Below are positions 41,869 through 49,571 of a stretch of DNA of 64,000 nt, in pieces; position 1 is the stretch's first letter; each line of letters begins with the position of its first letter. A program made the translations under genes and the position numbers. The stretch comes from CBDCGJ01 sp965216645. GTDB taxonomy: Bacteria > Pseudomonadota > Alphaproteobacteria > GCA-2731375. The DNA lies in NCBI GenBank assembly GCA_965216645.1, contig CBDCGJ010000023.1:1-64000 (forward strand). Direction: 5' to 3'. The notes beneath the pieces are model-generated. The model searched no databases. It was not told the origin of the DNA and was given only the letters and a program-made list of their open reading frames with translations.

Positions 41869-42477
41869 ATGGCGCTAACGATATACGGCAGCGCCCGTTC
41901 CCGGACCATGCGGGTCCTGTGGGCGGCGGCTGAACTGGGCCTGACCTACGATCACGTCCCCTACGAACATGACGACCCGGCCCTGAAGCAGGCGGATTAC
42001 CTGCGTCTCAACCCGGCCGGGACAATCCCGGCGATCGACGACAACGGCGTCATCGTCACCGAATCCCTGGCGATCATCCTCTATCTGACGAAAACCTATG
42101 GCCGCGGCGGCCCGCAAGCGCTCTATCCCACCGACCCGGCCGGCGAAGCCGCGATCTGGCGCTGGGCGCTCTGGGCGCAAGGCCATCTCGAACCCTGGGT
42201 CCAACGCGACCCGCCCGCCCTGGCGCTCCGCGCCGACGCCGGCGCGCAGGTCCAAGCCCTCCTGACGCCGGCCCTTGCCTATCTGAATGAGACGCTCCAC
42301 CACCGCCCCTGGCTGCTCGGCCCCTATTTCACCACCGCCGACCTCACCGTTGCGTCTGTCCTTTCCCCGTCCCGCACGGCAGACCTGGATTTGCGCGAAC
42401 TCGACCAATTAAGCGCATGGCTCGACCGATGCCAAGGCCGACCGGCGGCAGTGCGGGCCCATCGGCGATTCGCCTAA
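41869..42477 (+). CDS. Glutathione S-transferase family protein
   Basis: A 202-residue cytosolic GST. The N-terminal thioredoxin-like domain has ALTIYGSARSRTMRVLWAA, with a serine near the glutathione site, then LRLNPAGTIPAIDDNG and the TESLAIILYL glutathione-binding helix. The C-terminal helical domain includes RPWLLGPYFTTADLTVASVL with the capping-box aspartate. I start at the ATG at 41869 where homology begins; upstream ATGs at 41770 and 41821 lie in sequence without support. Substrate unknown. Confidence 0.88.
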   Translation: MALTIYGSARSRTMRVLWAAAELGLTYDHVPYEHDDPALKQADYLRLNPAGTIPAIDDNGVIVTESLAIILYLTKTYGRGGPQALYPTDPAGEAAIWRWALWAQGHLEPWVQRDPPALALRADAGAQVQALLTPALAYLNETLHHRPWLLGPYFTTADLTVASVLSPSRTADLDLRELDQLSAWLDRCQGRPAAVRAHRRFA

Positions 42478-42493
42478 CCGTAGGAGCGACCTT

Positions 42494-43315
42494 GTGATCC
42501 CTTACGCCGACTTGAACGATCATCTCGACCTGTTTCAACGGCGCATCCGAGAGGTGCTGAGCAACCAACTTGTCGGTCTCTATCTGCAAGGGTCGTTTGC
42601 CGTTGGCGGCTTCGATCGGGACAGCGACGTCGATTTTGTCGCAATCGTGCGTGACGAGCTACCGCCCGAAATCGTTGCCTTGCTGAATGCCATGCACGAC
42701 AGGCTTTGCGACCGCGCCAATGCATGGGCCGGCGAGCTCGAGGGGTCGTATTTCACCAAAGTTCAGATCGGTGACCTTCAATTCGCCGGCCAGCCGGTCC
42801 CCTATGTCGATCGCGGCCACCGACGGATCGAGTATTCGCCCCATTGCAATTCATTGGTGGTCCGCGCGGCGCTCCGACGCCATGGTGTTGTGCTGTTCGG
42901 ACCGCCGCCCGACACCCTGGTGCCGCCGATCCCGCGTCATGCTCTGCGCCGGGAGATCCATCGGGTGATCGTCGACTGGGGCGGGGAGATCCTCGCCGAC
43001 CCAGATCGATGGAATAACCGCTTCTATCAATCCTTCATCGTCCTGCATCACAGCCGCGCCTTGCACGACTTGCATCGGGGCTTTCCGGGCGCAAAACCGG
43101 ACGGCGCGGCCTGGGCCAAGGTTCATTTCGGTCCGCGTTGGCACGCCCTCATTGACCGGGCCTGGCCGGCCCGGCACAATGCCGGCCAAACCGCACGCGA
43201 ATCCGCCGATTCGGCGGATTTTCTAGCCACATTGGAGTTCGTGCGTCTGACCATCGCCAGGGCTTCGGACTTGATGGCAGGTTTCGAGACGACGGTTGAC
43301 GAGGCAACAATCTAG
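42494..43315 (+). CDS. Nucleotidyltransferase-domain protein (aminoglycoside adenylyltransferase-like)
   Basis: A 273-residue protein. Residues 30-52 read LYLQGSFAVGGFDRDSDVDF, the GS(x)n-DxD signature of the nucleotidyltransferase fold, with the metal aspartates in DSDVDFV. The remainder is helical (SFIVLHHSRALHDL) like the C-terminal part of aminoglycoside adenylyltransferases of the DUF4111 type. It starts at the GTG at 42494, 16 bases after the GST stop. It might modify an aminoglycoside or another small molecule, but resistance should not be assumed. Confidence 0.75.
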   Translation: MIPYADLNDHLDLFQRRIREVLSNQLVGLYLQGSFAVGGFDRDSDVDFVAIVRDELPPEIVALLNAMHDRLCDRANAWAGELEGSYFTKVQIGDLQFAGQPVPYVDRGHRRIEYSPHCNSLVVRAALRRHGVVLFGPPPDTLVPPIPRHALRREIHRVIVDWGGEILADPDRWNNRFYQSFIVLHHSRALHDLHRGFPGAKPDGAAWAKVHFGPRWHALIDRAWPARHNAGQTARESADSADFLATLEFVRLTIARASDLMAGFETTVDEATI

Positions 43316-43370
43316 CTGTGCACTTGCGATGCAATGACGAACAACATGGCGCGAGAACGCTTTCGAGACG

Positions 43371-43799
43371 ATGAGCGTGGAGGAAGGCTGCTACGAGCAT
43401 TTTATCGACCCGGCGGTGGATTTTTCTATCGTATTCGAGGACGACGGCCGGGCGGCCTATGCCTATCTGCTCGATCCGGACAACAAGATCGTCCAGAAGG
43501 TCTGGCTCTACAACGTCGCCGACGCTCCCGCCGAACTGATCGAGCCGGTCGGCGAAGCCCGCGGCGATCCGCCTTTGAACCCGGCGGAGTTTGTCGATGA
43601 CCGAATCGATTTTCGACAGGTGACGGATATCGAGGACGTCGTCGTTACCTGGGTCGAAGACGGCGCGGGCACACAAACCGCGGTCATCGACATCTACGGA
43701 CAAATCCACGCAACCCTGACCATCGGCGAGGAAGTCGGCCGATGCCGGCTGGCCCGCAAAGACGGACCATTCGCTCAAGCTATGAAGCCGCCGACATAG
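43371..43799 (+). CDS. Hypothetical protein
   Basis: A 142-residue acidic soluble protein that I do not recognise. It has no signal peptide or membrane segment. The sequence alternates beta-strand-like stretches (DFSIVFEDDGRAAYAYLLD, KVWLYNVADAPAE, VVVTWVEDGAG, AVIDIYGQIHATLTI), suggesting a small beta fold. It starts at the ATG at 43371, 55 bases after the nucleotidyltransferase, and could be cotranscribed with it. Codon use is like that of its neighbours, supporting a real gene. Confidence 0.6.
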   Translation: MSVEEGCYEHFIDPAVDFSIVFEDDGRAAYAYLLDPDNKIVQKVWLYNVADAPAELIEPVGEARGDPPLNPAEFVDDRIDFRQVTDIEDVVVTWVEDGAGTQTAVIDIYGQIHATLTIGEEVGRCRLARKDGPFAQAMKPPT

Positions 43800-43840
43800 C
43801 CGTCATCGGGCGAAACCGAAGCCGTGGCACGGATCACCGC

Positions 43841-44224
43841 CTAGCCTGTGATCCATGACCGAATCTTCCCGAATAGCCATGGACACAAGACGAACCATTG
43901 CAAAAACCCGACGACGACCATCATCGTCCAATTGACGATGATCCAAGCGAGGCTGTCGTCGATTACCCATCCAATCCGTTGCCCCGCATAGCTGAGCAAT
44001 CCGGCGATCGCTAGATATGCATATCCGGAAGGAAACGCGAGGGTCGCCATTGAAAGGACAAAAATCAATTGACTCTCGTCATATACGCCGGGTTCCCAAA
44101 CGGACAAATAGTTTGCCAGCGTCAGAACGCAGAGCGTGAGCCAAACCGTGACGCCGGCCCACCAAACGATCCGACCCCATCTAAATCCGGCACCTTTTCG
44201 CGTTGGTTCTCCATCTTTCATCAC
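43841..44224 (-). CDS. Small integral membrane protein of unknown function
   Basis: A 127-residue protein with three or four membrane segments: WWAGVTVWLTLCVLTLANYL, LIFVLSMATLAFPSGYAYLA with AIAGLLSYA, and IIVNWTMMVVVGFLQWFVL. The N-terminus is basic and soluble. I recognise no family. It starts at the ATG at 44224. The upstream region is AT-rich and holds a TCGCGAA/TTCGCGA palindrome 82 bases away. The lower GC content around it compared with neighbours may mark a recent arrival. Confidence 0.6.
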   Translation of the reverse strand: MMKDGEPTRKGAGFRWGRIVWWAGVTVWLTLCVLTLANYLSVWEPGVYDESQLIFVLSMATLAFPSGYAYLAIAGLLSYAGQRIGWVIDDSLAWIIVNWTMMVVVGFLQWFVLCPWLFGKIRSWITG

Positions 44225-44305
44225 GAGACATCCAATTCATTTGAGTAAGTAAGTATATATTCACTAACTTTTGATATTCAAGCCGATACGCTTGTCTTAG
44301 ATATA

Positions 44306-44322
44306 TCGCGAACGATTCGCGA
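44306..44322. promoter_or_regulatory. Palindrome TCGCGAA-CGA-TTCGCGA
   Basis: A perfect 7-base inverted repeat with a 3-base spacer, 82 bases upstream of the small membrane-protein gene (start 44224). It has the form of an operator for a dimeric repressor, but no regulator is known or nearby. Confidence 0.4.
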
Positions 44323-44471
44323 CCGGGATTGTTTGACCGGATGTCTACCCCTACCAAACAGTCACTTTAACGGCACGGCATATGCGGAAGCTTCTAGGTA
44401 GTCATTTTTCGCAGCGCAAAAGCAGCCTGCTTAAGTCAAATCTTCCGACTACTGGAGAGGATAGGCCCCCC

Positions 44472-44533
44472 CTACCCCACCATCGCCTCGGCCTCGATGG
44501 CGTAGAGTGGTTCTGCCCCCGCCGTGACGGCGG
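44472..44533 (-). pseudogene. Relic of an acyl-CoA dehydrogenase 3' end
   Basis: On the reverse strand this reads AVTAGAEPLYAIEAEAMVG followed by TAG. The intact dehydrogenase at 45944-47731 ends AVTAGAASLYAIEAEAMVV. About 51 of the first 60 bases agree. The copy is cut off at about 44534, next to ATTGGGGACAGTATATGTC. It is therefore a fragment of a second, related dehydrogenase gene or a diverged duplicate of the end of the neighbouring one. Confidence 0.75.
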
Positions 44534-44692
44534 ATTATTGGGGACAGTATATGTCTTCGTTGAATTCGCGAGAAACGCCAAAACGACATGAATGTCGGTT
44601 CAGTCGAGTTTACACACTGTCACCAACAAAATCCTCCTGCGGTGTTTTATAGCCGTGACATCTGCGGGACCGATTTATGCTCTCGGGCGCAA

Positions 44693-45841
44693 TCATGTCG
44701 TTTGATCGGCAACAGGTGCAACTTCCGTCGGCAGCCAGCGCCAGACCCGAATCGGGCGGGAAATGTTTTTGACCACCAGTTCGCCCATATCCTCAAAATG
44801 AACGCTGATATGGTCGCGAACCTGTTCCAATACGGCATGTGCGATGCAAATACCGCCGGCATCGGCGATTCCTTCCAGACGGGCGGCCACGTTCACGCCG
44901 TCACCGAAAATGTCGTCACCGTCGACCATCACGTCGCAGAGATTGACGCCGATGCGGTAGTGCATTTTCCGTTCATCTGGTAAGTCGGCGTTCCGCTCCA
45001 TCATGAGCAACTGAGTCTCGACGGAACTGAGGACGGCACCGGTCGCGCTCTGAAATTCCCAGAGTTCGCCGTCGCCGGCGGTGCCGACCATCCGGCCGCC
45101 ATACTTTGCGCCGATCCGTGACGTAGCCTTGCGGTGCGCCATCAGGTCGGCCAGGGCGCGTTCCTCGTCGACTTCCATGAGCCGCGAGTAGGCGGCAACA
45201 TCAATCGCAACGACGGCGGCCAAGCGACGCCGCGCAAACGGCTCCTGCAGCGCGGCGGCCGGAACGCGGACGGCACCCGCCTCCAGCAGGTTCAGCGACT
45301 TGTATTTGTGCTTTATTTCCTCGCACAAATAAGCCGTGTGTTCGGGCATGCGCGTCGTGTCGAAGGGCAGATCGATGTGAGACCGGACTTCGTCGTAGAG
45401 CGTGCGCGACAGGCATAGGCCGCCTTCTTCCGCCATCGCGACCAATCGATCCGCCGTGTCGTCCCGCCCCGGCGGCCAAATCTCGCCAGGTGTCGGCGGC
45501 GCCTCGAAGTTCAGCCCAATATGCAGCCGCGCCAACGCTGTCGGCGCCGAATCTTTGCCGCGCCCCTTCGGCGTGCGTTGAATATCCGTGGCGCAGCGGA
45601 TCGCTGTCAACGCGTTCTCAAACGTTGCGACAAACCAACCGTCGCCGGCAACGTCGACGACCACGCCCCCATGCTGACCGGCATCCAAGGCGAGCTTTTC
45701 CTGATAATCAACCCAAGCTTGCGGCGTCGACTTGCGGCCGAATTCAGGCATGTAGGCTGCCAGCACTGCGACAAGGTTATTTGCCATCGAAATCACGCGA
45801 AGCTGAAACCCCAGTATATCGCCGATCCCGGGAAAACTCAC
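44693..45841 (-). CDS. Class III adenylate/guanylate cyclase-like protein with two cyclase homology domains
   Basis: A 382-residue protein. Residues 204-382 form a cyclase domain: LAAVVAIDVAAYSRLM has the first metal aspartate, GRMVGTAGDGELWEFQSATG the second, then DGDDIFGDGVNVAARLEGIA with the asparagine/arginine pair, and the end resembles the VKNISRPIRVWRW tails of proteobacterial cyclases. Residues 20-190 look like a degenerate second domain (GGVVVDVAGDGWFVATFENA, ADRLVAMAEEGGLCLS), keeping only one clear aspartate. There is no membrane segment or TPR domain, so it should be cytoplasmic. I keep the ATG at 45841; the ATG at 45787 is an alternative. Whether it makes cAMP, cGMP or only binds nucleotides is open. 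Confidence 0.78.
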   Translation of the reverse strand: MSFPGIGDILGFQLRVISMANNLVAVLAAYMPEFGRKSTPQAWVDYQEKLALDAGQHGGVVVDVAGDGWFVATFENALTAIRCATDIQRTPKGRGKDSAPTALARLHIGLNFEAPPTPGEIWPPGRDDTADRLVAMAEEGGLCLSRTLYDEVRSHIDLPFDTTRMPEHTAYLCEEIKHKYKSLNLLEAGAVRVPAAALQEPFARRRLAAVVAIDVAAYSRLMEVDEERALADLMAHRKATSRIGAKYGGRMVGTAGDGELWEFQSATGAVLSSVETQLLMMERNADLPDERKMHYRIGVNLCDVMVDGDDIFGDGVNVAARLEGIADAGGICIAHAVLEQVRDHISVHFEDMGELVVKNISRPIRVWRWLPTEVAPVADQTT

Positions 45842-45943
45842 TGGTGTTTCAACATAGAATGTATAGAGGTTAAACCCAGTCCCAATTTATGACCGACAGG
45901 GTCGTCGACAGGTTGTCGAAACAACGCCGCCTCGAATACCGAG

Positions 45944-47731
45944 CTAGACGACCATCGCCTCCGCCTCGATGGCGTAGAGCGATGCGGCGCCCGCCGTGAC
46001 GGCCGGCGTTAGCGCTGGAGCCTGCGGCAGGATTTGTTCGCCGTAGAAACGGGCGGTGGCGAGGCGGCGTTGGATGAAGCCGTCTTGCGGCAGGTCCAGG
46101 GCGGCGAGCGCGCCTTTGGCTAGTAGAGCCCCGCCCAGGGTGAGGCCGAACTGGCGCAGATAGGGGCTGGCGCCAGCGGCGGCGCCGTTGAGGTCTTCGG
46201 ACATGCCGGTCAACAGCCAATTCGTGCTTTCTTCCAGGGCGTCGACGGCGGCGGTAAGGTTGGTGCGGGTGCGGGCCCAGTCGTCGCCCGCCGCGGCCAA
46301 GGACGCATCGAGTTCGCGCATCTTGGCGATCACGCCGCTCACCAGTTCACCGCCTTGCAGGGGCAATTTGCGCATCACCAGATCCATGGCCTGGATGCCG
46401 TTGGTGCCTTCATAGATCGGGGCGATGCGCACGTCGCGGTAATGCTGAGCGGCGCCGGTTTCCTCGATGAAGCCCATGCCGCCATGGACCTGCATGCCGA
46501 CGGAGGCGATTTCGCAGCCGAGATCGGTGCTCCAGCTCTTGGCGATCGGGGTCAGAAGTTGCTGCAGACCGTCATAGCGGGCCCGCACTTCCTCGTCCGG
46601 ATGATGGCGGGAGAGATCGATGAACTCCGCCGTTTTGTAGCAGACGGCACGGGCCGCCTCGGTCTGGGCCCGCATGGTCATCAGCATGCGCCGAACGTCG
46701 GCGTGATCGACGATGGGCGACGATCCTCCATCGGAAGGCGGCACCAGGGCTTTCCCCTGACGGCGCTCCAGCGCGAATGCGGCGGCCTGCTGATAGGCCC
46801 GCTCCCCGATTGCCACGCCCTGGATGCCCACATTCAGGCGGGCGCTGTTCATCATCGTGAACATGCAGCGCATGCCCTGGTTCTCCGCCCCCAGCATATA
46901 GCCGACGGCGCCCTCGTCCTCGCCGAAGCTCATCACCGCCGTCGGGCTGGCATGGATACCGCATTTATGCTCCAGCGAGACAGCGCGTAGATCGTTGCGC
47001 GCGCCCAGGCTGCCGTCTTCGTTGACCAGGAATTTCGGCACGATGAAGAGGGAAATGCCGCGGGTGCCCGACGGACTGTCGGGCGTGCGGGCCAGTACGA
47101 GATGGATGATATTGTCCGTATAGTCGTGCTCGCCATAGGTAATGAAGATTTTCTGGCCGCTGATCCGCCAGCTCCCGTCCGCCGCCGGCACCGCCTTGCT
47201 GCGGAGCGCGCCGACGTCGGAGCCGGCTTGCGGCTCGGTCAGGTTCATGGTGCCGCTCCATTCCCCGGAGACCAGCTTCGGCAGATAGGTGTCCTTTTGG
47301 CCCGGCGTCCCATGAGCACCGATCGCCTCGACCGCGCCGACAGTCAACAACGGACAGAGGGAGAAGCCCATATTGGCCGAATTCCACAACTCGTTGCAGG
47401 CCACGCCCATCAGCATCGGCAGCCCCATGCCGCCATAGTCCGGCTCGAACGGCACGCTGTTCCAGCCGCCTTCCTGATAGGCGGCGTAGGCTTCCTTGAA
47501 ACCGTCGGCCGTGCGCACCACGCCGTTCTCCAGGCTGGCGCCCTGCTGATCGCCGCTCTGATTGATCGGCGCCAGCACCTCGGCGGCGAGCTTGCCGGCT
47601 TCCTCCAACGCCTGGCCGATCATCTCCGGATCGGCGGCCTCCATCCCCTCGAACTGCGACAGTCCACCGAGGTCGCAGATATGCTGCATGGTGAACATCA
47701 TGTCCTGGATCGGCGCGCGGTAGTCGGTCAT
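45944..47731 (-). CDS. Acyl-CoA dehydrogenase, DmdC-like long form
   Basis: FAD-dependent acyl-CoA dehydrogenase of 595 residues, longer than classical short-chain enzymes and of the same size as DmdC (3-methylmercaptopropionyl-CoA dehydrogenase) relatives. Motifs include MNLTEPQAGSDVGALRSKA, KIFITYGEHD, VGMQVHGGMGFIEETGAAQH and the catalytic glutamate region IYEGTNGIQAMDL near residue 438, followed by an extra helical C-terminal domain. It starts at the ATG at 47731, divergent from a hotdog-fold hydratase. Its substrate cannot be deduced; other long acyl-CoA dehydrogenases use medium-chain or branched acyl-CoAs. Confidence 0.9.
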   Translation of the reverse strand: MTDYRAPIQDMMFTMQHICDLGGLSQFEGMEAADPEMIGQALEEAGKLAAEVLAPINQSGDQQGASLENGVVRTADGFKEAYAAYQEGGWNSVPFEPDYGGMGLPMLMGVACNELWNSANMGFSLCPLLTVGAVEAIGAHGTPGQKDTYLPKLVSGEWSGTMNLTEPQAGSDVGALRSKAVPAADGSWRISGQKIFITYGEHDYTDNIIHLVLARTPDSPSGTRGISLFIVPKFLVNEDGSLGARNDLRAVSLEHKCGIHASPTAVMSFGEDEGAVGYMLGAENQGMRCMFTMMNSARLNVGIQGVAIGERAYQQAAAFALERRQGKALVPPSDGGSSPIVDHADVRRMLMTMRAQTEAARAVCYKTAEFIDLSRHHPDEEVRARYDGLQQLLTPIAKSWSTDLGCEIASVGMQVHGGMGFIEETGAAQHYRDVRIAPIYEGTNGIQAMDLVMRKLPLQGGELVSGVIAKMRELDASLAAAGDDWARTRTNLTAAVDALEESTNWLLTGMSEDLNGAAAGASPYLRQFGLTLGGALLAKGALAALDLPQDGFIQRRLATARFYGEQILPQAPALTPAVTAGAASLYAIEAEAMVV

Positions 47732-47838
47732 GGCTTGAGCTTCCCGTAGCTGAAATTTTTGGTCATGTAAGACGCTTTGCCGGGGCTTGGCAAGAGCGGC
47801 GGATTAGTGACAAAAAGACAGCAAGGAGAACCGACGAG

Positions 47839-48615
47839 ATGAACGACTTCGCATTCGAACAGGGCGCCGCGTTGCCCAATTGGCCGACGAAAGTGACGCA
47901 GGCGCGACAGCGCCGTTATCACGCCGCCGCGGAGATTCCGGCCGACCTGTTCGCCGGCCGGGTCGACCCGTCGGTGCTGGCCAACGACACCATTCACGCC
48001 CTGTCCTTCACCCGCAACGACGACCGCCAGGGACTGCATGCGGGGCAGAATCTAAGGCTGTTCGAACCCATCGACTTCGACGAGCCGTTGACCCTGGTCG
48101 GCCACGTGGCGACCGTGCGGCAGATATCCAAGGGCAAGCTGACGGTCACCGCCTTCGACTATACCCGGCCGGATGGGAGCGTGCCCCTGCGCATGGAGCA
48201 GATTTCCCTGCAGCCGGACTATGACGGCATGGCCTCGAAGGGCGGCGGCGGCAGCACCGGCCTGACCGCAGAGGGCTACGACACGGTCATGCAGTGCGAC
48301 CTGACACCGGAGAAAGTCGCCGACTACAGTTTCGAGTTCCCGACATATTACGTGCATTTCCGTCCGGAGGCTGCGCAGGTGCTGGGCCTGCGGGCGCCGA
48401 TCGCCCAGGGCGCCATGTCGTTGACCTGGATGCTGGCCGCCCTGGCGCAGGACGGGCCGTTCGACAGCCTGGCCTTCGAGTCCAGTTTCCGCCAGCCGAT
48501 CTATTGGAACGACCATGTCGACGTGCTGCGGCGCGGCGAGGTCGACTTCGCGGTCGCCAACGGCAAGGGCGAGATCTGCTCGCTCGGCCGCCTGACGGAG
48601 ATCGCACGCTCTTGA
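47839..48615 (+). CDS. FAS1-type dehydratase/MaoC-like hydratase (mesaconyl-C4-CoA hydratase-like)
   Basis: A 258-residue double-hotdog protein. The first half has VLANDTIHALSFTRNDDRQGLHAG split by the FAS1-like dehydratase pattern, and the second half has YVHFRPEAAQVLGLRAPIAQ followed by GAMSLTWML, matching the MaoC-like hydratase end with IAQGAMSLTW. Such proteins hydrate mesaconyl-C4-CoA or 3-methylfumaryl-CoA-type substrates. It starts at the ATG at 47839 after AAGGAGAAC. The stop overlaps the Sua5 gene start by 4 bases (TTGA). The divergent acyl-CoA dehydrogenase may share its regulation. Confidence 0.8.
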   Translation: MNDFAFEQGAALPNWPTKVTQARQRRYHAAAEIPADLFAGRVDPSVLANDTIHALSFTRNDDRQGLHAGQNLRLFEPIDFDEPLTLVGHVATVRQISKGKLTVTAFDYTRPDGSVPLRMEQISLQPDYDGMASKGGGGSTGLTAEGYDTVMQCDLTPEKVADYSFEFPTYYVHFRPEAAQVLGLRAPIAQGAMSLTWMLAALAQDGPFDSLAFESSFRQPIYWNDHVDVLRRGEVDFAVANGKGEICSLGRLTEIARS

Positions 48616-49571
48616 TCACGCGTTCTCTGACAGCGGATGCCGACGGTATCGCCGAGGCAGCGGCGCTGCTGCGCACCGGCGAATTGGTCGCTTTCCCAAC
48701 CGAGACCGTCTATGGCCTCGGTGCCGATGCGACCGATGGCAAAGCGGTTGCCGGTATCTTCGCGGCCAAGGAGCGGCCACGCTTCAATCCATTGATCGTG
48801 CATGTCTCTTCCGCCACGGCGGCCTGGGAACTGGTGACTGCGAACGACACGGCCGGCGCGTTGGCCGAAGCATTTTGGCCAGGTGCCCTGACCATGGTAT
48901 TGCCGAAACAACCTGGTTGCCCAGTTGCCGACCTGACGAGCGCCGGTTTGGACACCTTGGCCGTCCGCGTGCCGGCTCATCCCCTCGCCCTCGAGTTGTT
49001 GACGGCTACGGGCCTGCCGGTGGCGGCGCCGAGCGCCAACCGCTCCGGCCGAATCAGTCCGACGACGGCGGCCCACGTCCATGGAGAACTGGACGGTCGC
49101 ATCGCCGCCGTGTTGGACGGCGGCACCTGCGCCATCGGCCTCGAAAGTACGGTCGTTCAAGTCGGTGACGGCATTGTTAACCTGCTGCGCCCCGGCGGCG
49201 TGACGGCGGACGAGTTGGCGGACGTCGTCGACGTTCGGCTGGGCGCGGCCGACCCGGCCGCGCCGTCTTCGCCTGGTCAGTTGGAAAGCCATTATGCGCC
49301 GACGAAACCGCTGCGCCTCGACGCGCTCGACGTCGCGCCGGACGAAGCCCTGCTGGCCTACGGATCGGACATGCCGGCGGCGGAGCTATACGAAAATCTT
49401 AGCCCCAAAAGCGATTTGAAGGAGGCGGCGGCGAATTTATACGCTATGTTGCGCCGCCTCGACGACAGCGACGCGCGAGCTATTGCCGCAATGGCGGTGC
49501 CGGACGAGGGTCTCGGCCGGGCTATCAACGATCGCCTAAGGCGCGCCGCCCATGGAGGACATAAAAGTTGA
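48612..49571 (+). CDS. Threonylcarbamoyl-AMP synthase Sua5/TsaC
   Basis: It makes threonylcarbamoyl-AMP for the t6A modification of ANN-decoding tRNAs. The 319-residue protein has the YrdC domain (GELVAFPTETVYGLGADATD, AKERPRFNPLIVHV, VAAPSANRSGRISPT) and a C-terminal Sua5 domain (SSPGQLESHYAPTKPLRLDA onward). I choose the TTG at 48612, which overlaps the upstream stop; no ATG or GTG lies near the start of homology, and the frame upstream is inside the hydratase gene. Its stop overlaps the TTG of the next gene, so all three genes look coupled. Confidence 0.93.
   Translation: MITRSLTADADGIAEAAALLRTGELVAFPTETVYGLGADATDGKAVAGIFAAKERPRFNPLIVHVSSATAAWELVTANDTAGALAEAFWPGALTMVLPKQPGCPVADLTSAGLDTLAVRVPAHPLALELLTATGLPVAAPSANRSGRISPTTAAHVHGELDGRIAAVLDGGTCAIGLESTVVQVGDGIVNLLRPGGVTADELADVVDVRLGAADPAAPSSPGQLESHYAPTKPLRLDALDVAPDEALLAYGSDMPAAELYENLSPKSDLKEAAANLYAMLRRLDDSDARAIAAMAVPDEGLGRAINDRLRRAAHGGHKS

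Larger units (their letters stand above)
44225..44692. other. 468-base gap without an intact gene
   Basis: This stretch between two reverse-strand genes holds an AT-rich promoter-like part (44225-44305), a 17-base palindrome (44306-44322), a relic of an acyl-CoA dehydrogenase 3' end (44472-44533) and unassigned sequence to 44692. A 69-codon frame at 44382-44591 runs through the relic in the wrong direction and is not considered a gene. Confidence 0.7.

Noticed and set aside
42494..43315. Calling the nucleotidyltransferase an antibiotic-resistance gene
   Set aside because: Only the generic nucleotidyltransferase signature is visible; many chromosomal members have no resistance role and there is no mobile context.
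44382..44591. 69-codon forward open frame in the 44.2-44.7 kb gap
   Set aside because: It crosses the reverse-strand dehydrogenase relic, has no ribosome binding site and no recognisable protein features.
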